Translations under genes and position numbers: made by a program
Assembly (NCBI RefSeq): GCF_020991085.1
Contig: NZ_CP087719.1
Location: 2,810,001 to 2,874,000 of the forward strand
Source: Roseomonas sp. OT10
Lineage (GTDB): Bacteria > Pseudomonadota > Alphaproteobacteria > Acetobacterales > Acetobacteraceae
Direction: 5' to 3'
DNA: 64,000 nucleotides
Shown: positions 24,441 to 32,349 of the stretch, one piece after another
Layout: each line of letters opens with the position of its first letter
Numbering within the stretch: position 1 is the stretch's first letter
Notes under the pieces: generated by a model
Seen by the model: the letters and a program-made list of their open reading frames with translations, nothing else
Database searches by the model: none
Told to the model about the DNA's origin: nothing

Positions 24441-25939
24441 CGGCCCCTGGCCCGCACCCGTCGCTCCCCTGGGGCCGGCTGGAGGGCCCCACCCTGCTCA
24501 CCGCCCGCTGGGTGCTGGGGCACGAGGCGGGGCGCCACCTCCTGCTGCGCGAGGGCGAGCTGGTCTTCGAGGATGGCGCCGTCACCTTCGCCGGGCATGG
24601 CTATGCCGGCCCGGTGGCGCGGCGCGTGGACTACGGCGCGGCGCTGATCGCGCCGGGCTTCGTGGACCTCGACGCGCTGTCGGACCTCGACACCACCATC
24701 CTCGGCTTCGACAACCAGCCCGCCTGGCGCAAGGGCCGCGTCTGGCCGCGCAGCTACGTCGAGGCCGGCCCCTTCGAGATGTATTCGCCGCAGGAGCTGG
24801 CCTTCCAGAAGCGCTACGCCTTCGCGCACCTGCTGCGCAACGGCATCACCACGGCGCTGCCCATCGCCTCGCTGTTCTACCGGGAATGGGGGGAGACGGT
24901 GGAGGAGTTCACCGCCGCCGCCGAGGCCGCGGAGGCGCTGAACCTGCGCGTCTGGCTCGGCCCCGCCTATCGCAGCGGCGGGCAGGTGGTGGAGGCGGAT
25001 GGCCGCATCGTCGCCGATTTCGACGCGCCGCGCGGGCTGCGCGGGCTGGAGGAGGCCATCGCCTTCTGCCGCGCGAACGAGGGCCGCGCCGGCGGGCTGG
25101 TCCGCACCATGCTCGCCCCCGACCGGGTGGAGACCTGCACGCCGGACCTGCTCCGCCGCACCGCCGCGGCGGCCGCCGATCTCGGCGTGCCCTGGCGCCA
25201 GCACGCCCTGCAATCGGCGCAGGAGGTGGCGATCGTGCGCGACCTGCACGGCACCACGCCGGCGGAATGGCTGGCCTCGCTCGGCGTGCTCTCGCCCCGG
25301 CTGATCGTGCCGCACGCCACCGTCGTCTCCGGCCGCGACCTGGCGCTGCTGCGCGACGGCGGCGTCACCATCGCGCACTGCCCGCTGGTGACGGCGCGCG
25401 GCGGGGCGGCGATCGACAGCTTCGCGCGCTACCGGGCGATGGGGCTGAACCTCGGCCTGGGCACGGACACCTGGCCGGCGGACATGCTGCTGAACATGCA
25501 GATCGGCCTCCTGCTCTGCCGGGTGCGGGAGGGCCGCGCCGATGCCTGCCGCGCCGAGGACTTGTTCGACGCCGCGACCCTGGGCGGGGCGCGGGCGCTG
25601 GGGCGCGACGACCTCGGCCGCCTCGCGCCGGGCGCGCGGGCGGATATCGTGGTCTGGGACCTCGCCGCTTCGCATCTGGGGCAGGTGATCGACCCGGTGC
25701 AGACGTTGCTGCTCTCCGGCCGGGGGACGGATGCGCGCACGGTGATCGTGGACGGCCGCGCCTCGATGCAGGAGGGGGAGATCCCCGGGGTGGACTGGGC
25801 GGCATGGGGCGTGCAGGCCCAGGCGCAGTTCGACCGGCTGGTGTCCCTCTACCCGAGGCGCACCTTCGGCCATCCGCCGGCGGAGGCGATCTTCTCCTCC
25901 GCCTATCCCGTCCGCCGCGCCGCGAAGGAACCGACGTGA
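24437..25939 (+). CDS. Amidohydrolase-superfamily protein lacking the HxH motif
   Basis: This 500-residue protein starts at GTG 24437, overlapping the upstream stop (GTGA). It has the amidohydrolase barrel layout, with His in WRQHALQSAQE and VPHATVVSG, a further AHCPLVTARGG, and Asp in LGTDTWPADML. At the position of the expected HxH metal pair it has GFVDLDALSDLDTT, where Asp replaces His. It may use a changed metal site or be non-catalytic. Its stop overlaps the next GTG. The context (amidohydrolase before, flavin reductase after) suggests a shared catabolic operon. Confidence 0.83.
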   Translation: MTAPGPHPSLPWGRLEGPTLLTARWVLGHEAGRHLLLREGELVFEDGAVTFAGHGYAGPVARRVDYGAALIAPGFVDLDALSDLDTTILGFDNQPAWRKGRVWPRSYVEAGPFEMYSPQELAFQKRYAFAHLLRNGITTALPIASLFYREWGETVEEFTAAAEAAEALNLRVWLGPAYRSGGQVVEADGRIVADFDAPRGLRGLEEAIAFCRANEGRAGGLVRTMLAPDRVETCTPDLLRRTAAAAADLGVPWRQHALQSAQEVAIVRDLHGTTPAEWLASLGVLSPRLIVPHATVVSGRDLALLRDGGVTIAHCPLVTARGGAAIDSFARYRAMGLNLGLGTDTWPADMLLNMQIGLLLCRVREGRADACRAEDLFDAATLGGARALGRDDLGRLAPGARADIVVWDLAASHLGQVIDPVQTLLLSGRGTDARTVIVDGRASMQEGEIPGVDWAAWGVQAQAQFDRLVSLYPRRTFGHPPAEAIFSSAYPVRRAAKEPT

Positions 25940-26607
25940 CCGAGACCACCCCGCCGGAAACCCAGGGCTTCGACTTCGCCGCGCTCACGCCCCGCGAGCG
26001 CTACAAGCTGATGATCGGCACGATCATCCCGCGGCCGATCGCCTGGGTCACCACGCGCGATGCCCAGGGCCGCGCCAATGCCGGGCCCTACAGCTTCTTC
26101 AACTGCCTCTCGGCCGACCCGCCGATCGTCGCGCTGGGCGTCGAGTACCGCGCCGACGGCTCGCAGAAGGACACGTCGAGGAACATCCGCGACACCGGCT
26201 GCTTCACCGTCAACATCGTCTCCAACGCGCTGGTCGAGGCGATGAACGTCACCGCCGTGCCGTTCCCCGCGGGGGTGGACGAACTGGCCGAGGCAGGGCT
26301 GGAGATGCGGCCGGGCACGGCGATCGACAGCCCGCGAATCGCGGGCGCGGTGGCCTCGCTGGAATGCCGGCTGGATTCTTTCCTGCCGCTCCGCAACTCG
26401 CGCGACATCATCCTGGGCGAGATCGTCTACGTGCACGTGGTGGCCGGCGCGGTGAACGAGAGCCTGCACGTCGACCCGGCGCTGATCGACGCGGTGGGGC
26501 GCCTGGGCGGTCACGGCTACTCCACCATCCGCGACCGCTTCGACCTGCCGACGATGAGCGTCGAGGCCTATCGCGACGGGCGCATCCCGGGCCGCACCCC
26601 CGGCTGA
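25936..26607 (+). CDS. Flavin reductase-like FMN-binding protein
   Basis: This 223-residue protein has the flavin-reductase-like split beta-barrel: IIPRPIAWVTTRDAQGRANAGPYS at about residues 29-52, FTVNIVSNALVEAMN, and a C-terminal GRLGGHGYSTIRDRFDLP. Members bind FMN and often feed reduced flavin to monooxygenases. Here no oxygenase is adjacent, so it may have another redox role. GTG 25936 overlaps the stop of the upstream amidohydrolase, so it is the third gene of that operon. Confidence 0.87.
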   Translation: MTETTPPETQGFDFAALTPRERYKLMIGTIIPRPIAWVTTRDAQGRANAGPYSFFNCLSADPPIVALGVEYRADGSQKDTSRNIRDTGCFTVNIVSNALVEAMNVTAVPFPAGVDELAEAGLEMRPGTAIDSPRIAGAVASLECRLDSFLPLRNSRDIILGEIVYVHVVAGAVNESLHVDPALIDAVGRLGGHGYSTIRDRFDLPTMSVEAYRDGRIPGRTPG

Positions 26608-26626
26608 CCGGGGCGGGCCCCAGGGG

Positions 26627-27361
26627 TCAGGCCGGCCCGATCTCCCGGAACAGCCGGCCCCAGCCGGTGACACGCCGCGGGTCCACGCCGGCGATGGCCA
26701 GGCTCTTCCACACGACCGTGGCGATGGTGTCGTAGACGGGCAGGCCCAGCTCAGCCTCCAGCGCCTCGACCAGCGGCGCGGCGCGCAGGTTGGTGCAGAC
26801 CACGGCCAGGGCCTGGGGCCCGGCCGCCGCGACCTCGCGCGCCATGGCCGAGAGCTGGTCCGCCGTGACCTCGGAGAAGGAGAAGTTGTCGCGCAGGCCC
26901 AGGTGGCGCTCGCCGGCACAGGCATGGCCGAGGCCGGCGTAGTTGGCGACGATCCTCGCCTGCACGTCGTCGGTGTAGGGGGTGACGAGGCCGAGCCGGC
27001 TCACCCCCGTGCGCGCCAGGATCTCGTTCAGCGCCAGCATGGAGGTGGTGGCGGGGATGCCCGTCGCCTCGGTGATGCGGCGGCAGAGCCGCTCATCCGC
27101 CTCGAAGCCGAGCCAGCCGGAGGAGGTGCCGTTCCAGGCGATGACATCCACCTTGGCATGGGCCAGCAGCTCCGCCGCGGCCAGGATCGCCGTGTCGTCG
27201 AACTGCGCCAGCGCGCTGTCGGACAGGGCGATCTCCGTCACCCTGAAGCGGCCGAAATGCGCCGAGACCTCCGGCAGCCCGGCGACCATGGCGGAGGTCA
27301 CCGGCTCCAGCACCGTGTTGGAGGAGGGGGTCAGCATTCCCAGCAGCACGCGCTTCGTCAT
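26627..27361 (-). CDS. Asp/Glu racemase / maleate isomerase-like protein
   Basis: This 244-residue protein of the Asp/Glu/hydantoin racemase fold has the N-terminal LLGMLTPSSNTVLEPV and a C-terminal LAVVCTNLRAAPLVEALE with a candidate catalytic Cys. The first cysteine of maleate isomerases appears replaced (AWNGTSSGWLG), so the reaction may differ. It is the third of a minus-strand set (AllA-like, PuuE-like, racemase-like), with ATG 27361 overlapping the deacetylase stop. It converges on the flavin reductase gene. Confidence 0.82.
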   Translation of the reverse strand: MTKRVLLGMLTPSSNTVLEPVTSAMVAGLPEVSAHFGRFRVTEIALSDSALAQFDDTAILAAAELLAHAKVDVIAWNGTSSGWLGFEADERLCRRITEATGIPATTSMLALNEILARTGVSRLGLVTPYTDDVQARIVANYAGLGHACAGERHLGLRDNFSFSEVTADQLSAMAREVAAAGPQALAVVCTNLRAAPLVEALEAELGLPVYDTIATVVWKSLAIAGVDPRRVTGWGRLFREIGPA

Positions 27362-28290
27362 GGCCGGTCCTCGTTCAGCCCGTGGCCGGGATAGGGATGC
27401 GTCGCCAACCAGTGCCTCGCGATGTCGATGCGCCGGGTGACCCAGACCCTGTCGTGCTTCCCGATGTGGTCCAGCAGCCGCGCCAGGCCGGCCGACCGTG
27501 CCGGATGCCCGATCAGCCGCATGTGCAGCCCGACCGACATCATCTTCGGCCGTTCCGCACCCTCGGCGTAGAGGGTGTCGAAGGCGTCGCGCACGAAGCT
27601 GAACCATTCGTCGGAGGTGCCAACGGAGCTGGCGTACTTGCCGTCGTTGTTGGTCAGCGAATAGGGCACGACGAGGTGCCCCTTGCCCTCCACCGTGACC
27701 CACCAGGGCAGTTCGTCCGCGTAGGAATCGCTGTCGTAGAGGAAGCCGCCTTCCTCCACGACCAGCCGCCGCGTGTTCACGCCGGGTCCGTAGCGGCAGT
27801 ACCAGCCGTCCGGGCGGTGCCCCACCGTGCGTTGCAGGGATTCGACGGCGCGGCGGATATGCTCGCGCTCCTCCTCCTCGGACAGCTGCCAGTGCTTCAC
27901 CCAGCGCCAGCCGTGGCAGCAGACGTCGTAGCCGGCCGCGCGGATGGCCGCCGCGGCCTCCGGGTTGCGCTCCAGCGCCAGGGCGCAGCCGAACACCGTC
28001 AGCGGCATCCCGCGCTCCTGGAACAGCCGCAGCAGGCGCCAGAAGCCGACCCGGCTGCCGTACTCGAACATGCCCTCGGCGGCGAGGTCGCGGCCGCTGT
28101 GGATCTGGCTGGGGCCCATCGCCTCGGTCAGCCCGTGCTCGGAGAAGCCCTCGCCATCCTGCATCGAGGGCTCCGAGCCCTCCTCGTAGTTCATCACGAA
28201 GTTGACCGCGACCCGCGCGCCCCCGGGCCATCGCGGGTCGGGCGGGTTGGCGCCGTATCCGAGGAAGTCGCGCCGCACCTCATAGGCCAT
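27358..28290 (-). CDS. Polysaccharide deacetylase-fold protein (PuuE allantoinase-like)
   Basis: This 310-residue protein resembles PuuE-type allantoinases. It has MNYEEGSEPSMQDGEGFSE near residues 33-51, HGWRWVKHWQLSEEEE with conserved His, YDSDSYADELP, and SVGLHMRLIGHPAR near the C-terminus. PuuE opens the allantoin ring without using the classical amidohydrolase fold. The next gene is ureidoglycolate lyase-like, which strengthens a ureide role. Start ATG 28290 shares one base with the upstream stop. A related deacetylase with another substrate is possible. Confidence 0.83.
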   Translation of the reverse strand: MAYEVRRDFLGYGANPPDPRWPGGARVAVNFVMNYEEGSEPSMQDGEGFSEHGLTEAMGPSQIHSGRDLAAEGMFEYGSRVGFWRLLRLFQERGMPLTVFGCALALERNPEAAAAIRAAGYDVCCHGWRWVKHWQLSEEEEREHIRRAVESLQRTVGHRPDGWYCRYGPGVNTRRLVVEEGGFLYDSDSYADELPWWVTVEGKGHLVVPYSLTNNDGKYASSVGTSDEWFSFVRDAFDTLYAEGAERPKMMSVGLHMRLIGHPARSAGLARLLDHIGKHDRVWVTRRIDIARHWLATHPYPGHGLNEDRP

Positions 28291-28757
28291 CACGCCGCCT
28301 CCACGGTGAAGGGCGTCACGTCCACGAACTCCTCGTCGCCCGCCGTGCCGTCCAGCCACATGCTGATGGCGAAGCGCCCCGGCGCGTCCAGCACGGTCAG
28401 CCCGTGGTGCCAGACATCCGCGCCATAGGTCACGCCCTGGCCGGGCGAGGCGACGAAGGCCGCCGCCTGCGTCATGTCCGGCCCGCCGCCCGGCGCGTGC
28501 GGCGCCACCAGCACGAGGTAGCGCACCGGGTCGAGCGGGACGAAGCTCTGCGACGAGAAGGCGTGCCGCTCCATCTTCTCCACCCGGAAGGGCAGAGAGG
28601 ACGGGGCGCGCATCGCGAGCGACAGGCTGGGATGCGCCCCGGGGCGGCGGTTCTCCAGCCTCTGGTCGAAGTAGGTGCGGCCCGGCAGGGTCGGCGGGTC
28701 GAGCACCTGGCCGAAGGGGGCGAAGGCCTCGGCAGTCAGGGGAATGGCGCGCATCAT
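28290..28757 (-). CDS. Ureidoglycolate lyase-like protein
   Basis: This 155-residue cupin-like protein matches AllA: IPLTAEAFAPFGQVLD at the N-terminus, MERHAFSSQSFVPLDPVRYLV, then GVTYGADVWHHGLTVLD with the metal-binding-like His pair, and FAISMWLDGT. Ureidoglycolate lyase releases urea and glyoxylate from ureidoglycolate in allantoin breakdown. It sits directly before the PuuE-like gene, consistent with the same pathway, although other allantoin genes (allantoicase, urease) are absent here. Confidence 0.85.
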   Translation of the reverse strand: MMRAIPLTAEAFAPFGQVLDPPTLPGRTYFDQRLENRRPGAHPSLSLAMRAPSSLPFRVEKMERHAFSSQSFVPLDPVRYLVLVAPHAPGGGPDMTQAAAFVASPGQGVTYGADVWHHGLTVLDAPGRFAISMWLDGTAGDEEFVDVTPFTVEAA

Positions 28758-28823
28758 CGGGCTCCTGCCCGGAAGACGGCTCGGGACGGGCGTGGCATCG
28801 GGTCCTCCCTTCGGCTCGGCGGC

Positions 28824-29816
28824 TCAGTAGCCGCGCACGGGATCGACGCGGTTGGGCAGCGGCCGGCCCTCGCGTTCCGCGCGCAGGTTGGCGAAGAGGA
28901 TGTCCAGCGTGCGGTCGTTGTAGACCAGCGGGTCGTCCGCCGACATGTGCGGGGTGATGAACATCCCCTTCGTGCGCCAGAGCCGGTGACCGGGCGGCAG
29001 GGGCTCCGGCACCGCGACATCCGTCAGCGCGGCGGCGAGGTGGCCGGCCTCCAGCAGGTCGCAGACGGCATCCTGGTCCCAGACGGCGCCGCGCGCGATG
29101 TTCACCACGCCGGCCCCCCGCGGCAGCAGCGACAGCCGCTCGCGCGACAGCAGGCCGCGCGTCCGCGGGGTCAGCGGGCAGGCCAGCAGCAGGAAGTCGC
29201 AGCGCGGCAGCACCTGCTCCAGGTCGGACTCGCCCAGGACCTCGTCGCAATGCGGGTGCGGCCGCGCCGTGCCGCGCACGCCCAGGACGCGCATGCCGAA
29301 CTGCTTCGCGCGCTGCGCCACCGCGCTGCCCAGCGTGCCCAGCCCGACCAGGCCCAGCACCGCCCCGGCCAGGCTGGGTGCCAGCCTGGGGGCCCAGCAT
29401 GCCTCCCGCTGCTGCTCGGCGAAGAGCGGGATGTGGTTGCGCAGCATCAGCAGCGCCATGATGCCGAACTCGCCCGCCTTCTCGGCATGGGTGCCGCGGT
29501 TGTTCACCAGCACGAGGTCCGGTGGCACCCAGTCGAAGGGCAGCAGCCGGTCCAGCCCTGCCGAGGTGAAGGCCAGCACGCGCAGCCGCGGCGCGATCGC
29601 GCGCAGATCCGGGCGGCGCAGGTGGTCATGGGCGACCTTGGTCCAGGTCAGCAGCACCTCCGCCTCGCGCAGCGCCGGCACCAGCGCAGCGGGGTCATCC
29701 GAGAGGGACATCGCCGTCCCGGCCATGTCGGGGTTGCGTGCCAGCGCGGAGTCCCACTGCGCGCGGGTGATCCCCAGCGGATCGTCGCCGGGCGGATTCT
29801 GGATATGCAGTCGCAT
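28824..29816 (-). CDS. D-2-hydroxyacid dehydrogenase, NAD-dependent
   Basis: This 330-residue enzyme has the Rossmann motif GLVGLGTLGSAVAQRAKQFG (about residues 152-171) and the catalytic Arg in VNIARGAVWD, Glu in VPEPLPPG and His in ITPHMSADD. It reduces a 2-oxo acid to a D-2-hydroxy acid or the reverse; glyoxylate/hydroxypyruvate is plausible because glyoxylate would be released by the neighbouring AllA-like enzyme. It lies 66 nt upstream of that gene on the same strand and probably heads the transcription unit. Confidence 0.87.
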   Translation of the reverse strand: MRLHIQNPPGDDPLGITRAQWDSALARNPDMAGTAMSLSDDPAALVPALREAEVLLTWTKVAHDHLRRPDLRAIAPRLRVLAFTSAGLDRLLPFDWVPPDLVLVNNRGTHAEKAGEFGIMALLMLRNHIPLFAEQQREACWAPRLAPSLAGAVLGLVGLGTLGSAVAQRAKQFGMRVLGVRGTARPHPHCDEVLGESDLEQVLPRCDFLLLACPLTPRTRGLLSRERLSLLPRGAGVVNIARGAVWDQDAVCDLLEAGHLAAALTDVAVPEPLPPGHRLWRTKGMFITPHMSADDPLVYNDRTLDILFANLRAEREGRPLPNRVDPVRGY

Positions 29817-29860
29817 GCGCCCGGCATGGCACGAATCATGCCTGCTTCCCAGCCACCCGG

Positions 29861-29889
29861 TTGACAGCATGGGCCCGCCACGCTGCCAT
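29861..29889 (+). promoter_or_regulatory. Candidate promoter for the SDR-MBL genes
   Basis: A perfect -35 box ttgaca (29861-29866), a 17-nt spacer and a weak -10 box tgccat (29884-29889) lie about 100 nt before the SDR start. The -10 box matches only three consensus positions. Confidence 0.35.
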
Positions 29890-29993
29890 CCGTCGCAGGT
29901 CCAGCAATCGGAGCCGCCGCACCCGATGGGTCGTGCCTTCGCCCCACGCGCCGATGCGGCAGCGCCGTCCACCGGGTTCCGGGCCGCCGTCCG

Positions 29994-30758
29994 ATGATCG
30001 ACCTCCGCAACCGCCGCGCCCTGGTGACCGGGGCGGGCACCGACGGCATCGGCCGTGCCGCCGCCCGCGCCCTGGCGGCGGCCGGCGCGCGCGTGGCCGT
30101 GCACCACCTGGCCGAGCCGGAGGCGGCCGCCGCCCTGGCCGCCGAATGCGGCGGCGTGGCGCTGCAAGCTGACCTGGCCGAGCCCGGTGCGGCGGCCGCG
30201 CTGCCGCACCGCGCGGCCGAGGCGCTGGGCGGCCTGGACATCCTGGTCGGCAATGCCGCCATGCTGCTGCGCAAGCCCCTGACCGACACCAGCGAGGCGG
30301 AGTTCGCCCGGGTGCAGGCCGTGAACCTCGCCGCGCCCTTCGCCCTGGCGCGGGAAGCGGCGGCGATCATGCGTGCCGCCGGGCGGGGCGGACGGATCGT
30401 GCTGACCTCCTCGGTGAACCAGTGGATGCCCAATCCGGGGCTGGTGGCCTATGGCACCTCCAAGGCGGCGATCGGCGGGCTGGTGCGGCAGCTCGCGCTG
30501 GAGCTGGCCGCCGAGGGCATCACGGTGAACGCCGTGGCGCCGGGCACCATCCTGACCGACATCAACCGCGCCCGGCACGGCGACGCCGAATGGCGGGCGG
30601 CGAAGCTCGCCCTGATCCCGGCGGACCGGCTCGGCCGGCCGGAGGACGTGGCAGGCGTGATTGCCTTCCTGGCGAGCGACCTCGCCGCCTATGTCACGGG
30701 CACGACGCTCGCGGTGGATGGCGGGCTGTCGCTGATGGGGATGGGCACCCGCGCATGA
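29994..30758 (+). CDS. Short-chain dehydrogenase/reductase
   Basis: This 254-residue classical SDR has TGAGTDGIG (cofactor motif), Ser in VLTSSVN, the catalytic YGTSK, and the C-terminal YVTGTTLAVDGG. It oxidises or reduces an alcohol/ketone with NAD(P). The substrate is unknown. The stop overlaps the ATG of an MBL-fold gene, so the two are coupled. Confidence 0.9.
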   Translation: MIDLRNRRALVTGAGTDGIGRAAARALAAAGARVAVHHLAEPEAAAALAAECGGVALQADLAEPGAAAALPHRAAEALGGLDILVGNAAMLLRKPLTDTSEAEFARVQAVNLAAPFALAREAAAIMRAAGRGGRIVLTSSVNQWMPNPGLVAYGTSKAAIGGLVRQLALELAAEGITVNAVAPGTILTDINRARHGDAEWRAAKLALIPADRLGRPEDVAGVIAFLASDLAAYVTGTTLAVDGGLSLMGMGTRA

Positions 30759-31534
30759 GCTGGGAGGCCTATGCGATCCGCTACGCCGAGGACCCGCTGC
30801 GCCCCGGCCACCGCAGCTTCCTCGACGGCTCGGGCGGCGCCGAGCCGATGCCCCTCGCCTACCTGACCTTCGTGCTGCGCGGGCCGGAGGGGGTGGTGAT
30901 GGTGGACACCGGCGCCGACGACGGGGTGGTGGCGCGGCTGGGCAAGCGACCGCTCGCCAATGTCGCGGCCGCGCTGGGGGCGCTGGGGATCGACCCGGGC
31001 GAGGTCCGCACGGTGGTCCAGACCCACCTGCACTGGGACCATGCCGGGGGCACCGCGCTCTTCCCGAACGCCGTCTTCCATCTGCAGGCGCGGGAGCTGG
31101 CCTATGTGAACGGTCCCGCGATGCGCCACCCGCTGCTGCGCGCCGGCTACGAGCCGGGCGAGATCGCCGGCATGACGGCGCTGCTGCATGCCGGGCGCCT
31201 GACCCTGCACGACGGATGCTGGTCCGGCCCCGGCGGGATCGAGGCCTTCCATGTCGGTGGCCATACGGACGGGTTGCAGGCCCTGGCCTTCCCCACCCGG
31301 CGCGGCCGGCTCTGCCTGGCCGGGGATTCGGCCGCCTTCCGGGCCAATCTGGAGCGTCGGGTCCCCTTCCCGTCCCTCTATTCCGTGGGCGACGCGCTGG
31401 ATGCCTTCGACCGCGTGCTGGAGGCGGCGGGCGGGCGGGCCGAGGCGGTCCTCCCCGGCCACGACCCCTGGGTGATGCAGGCGCACCCCGCCGCACATCC
31501 GGGTACCGAGGGCTGGATCGTCCGGCTGGACTGA
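30755..31534 (+). CDS. MBL-fold metallo-hydrolase
   Basis: This 259-residue enzyme has the metal motif [10 protein letters not shown] (about residues 87-96), a further His in VGGHTDG, Asp in LAGDSAAF and a C-terminal PGHDP, giving the full MBL-fold metal set. It resembles lactonase-like family members (AttM/AhlL type), but the acyl-homoserine-lactone role is only a possibility. Coupled to the upstream SDR by an ATGA overlap. Confidence 0.88.
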   Translation: MSWEAYAIRYAEDPLRPGHRSFLDGSGGAEPMPLAYLTFVLRGPEGVVMVDTGADDGVVARLGKRPLANVAAALGALGIDPGEVRTVVQTHLHWDHAGGTALFPNAVFHLQARELAYVNGPAMRHPLLRAGYEPGEIAGMTALLHAGRLTLHDGCWSGPGGIEAFHVGGHTDGLQALAFPTRRGRLCLAGDSAAFRANLERRVPFPSLYSVGDALDAFDRVLEAAGGRAEAVLPGHDPWVMQAHPAAHPGTEGWIVRLD

Positions 31535-31673
31535 CCGCTCCCCGCCGCGCCGCTGTCCATGGCGCGGGGGCTCTGGCCGTCATCACCGCCACCAATGGCC
31601 AGCCGGGATGTTTCGCCTGGACATGGGCGCGCCGGGCGCCACCTTTGCCGCAACCGCGGAGAAGGAGTCTGCC

Positions 31674-32279
31674 ATGACCAAGGTTCTGGTCCTGTACCAT
31701 TCCATGTACGGCCATATCGAGACGATGGCCCATGCCGTCGCCGAGGGTGCGCGTAGCGCCGGCGCCGAGGCGGTGGTGAAGCGCGTGCCGGAGCTGATGA
31801 GCCCGGAGGCCTTCGCCAAGGCCGGCGGCAAGACCGACCAGGCCGCCCCGGTCGCCGACCCGCACGAGCTGGGCGACTACGACGCGATCATCGTCGGCAG
31901 CCCGACCCGCTACGGCCGCCTTACCTCGCAGATGGCGCAGTTCTGGGACCAGACCGGCGGGCTCTGGGCCAAGGGCGCGCTGATCGGCAAGGTCGGCGCC
32001 GCCTTCACCTCCACCGCCACCCAGCATGGCGGGCAGGAGACGACGCTGATGGGGCTGCACACCATGCTGCTGCACCACGGTCTGGTGCTGGTCGGCCTGC
32101 CCTACTCGGCGGCCGGGCAGATGACGCTGGACGAGATCACCGGCGGCTCGCCCTACGGCGTGACGACCATCGCCGGCGGCCAGGGGCAGCGCCAGCCCTC
32201 CGCGAACGAGCTGGACATGGCGAAGTTCCAGGGCGCGCACGTCGCGAAGATCGCGGCGAAGCTGACGGGCGGGGCCTGA
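31674..32279 (+). CDS. wrbA: NAD(P)H:quinone oxidoreductase WrbA
   Basis: This 201-residue flavodoxin-fold enzyme has the FMN-binding [12 protein letters not shown] at residues 8-19 and [18 protein letters not shown]. It also has the type IV quinone-reductase tail [20 protein letters not shown]. It performs two-electron quinone reduction, protecting against redox cycling. A clear ribosome binding site (ggagaaggag) lies before ATG 31674. Confidence 0.94.
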   Translation: MTKVLVLYHSMYGHIETMAHAVAEGARSAGAEAVVKRVPELMSPEAFAKAGGKTDQAAPVADPHELGDYDAIIVGSPTRYGRLTSQMAQFWDQTGGLWAKGALIGKVGAAFTSTATQHGGQETTLMGLHTMLLHHGLVLVGLPYSAAGQMTLDEITGGSPYGVTTIAGGQGQRQPSANELDMAKFQGAHVAKIAAKLTGGA

Positions 32280-32349
32280 GCACGGCCCAACCCCGCCCGG
32301 CGGCCGGGGCGGCCGGAGGCCACCGGGCGGCGGCCGGTGCGGGCGGGCG

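Noticed and set aside
14009-27361. Nicotinate degradation (maleamate hydrolase and maleate isomerase)
   Set aside because: The isochorismatase-like and racemase-like proteins resemble NicF and NicE only at fold level, a key cysteine appears missing in the second, and no other nic genes are present.
30755-31534. Confirmed acyl-homoserine-lactonase
   Set aside because: The metal motif is common to all MBL-fold enzymes; nothing in the context supports quorum signalling.
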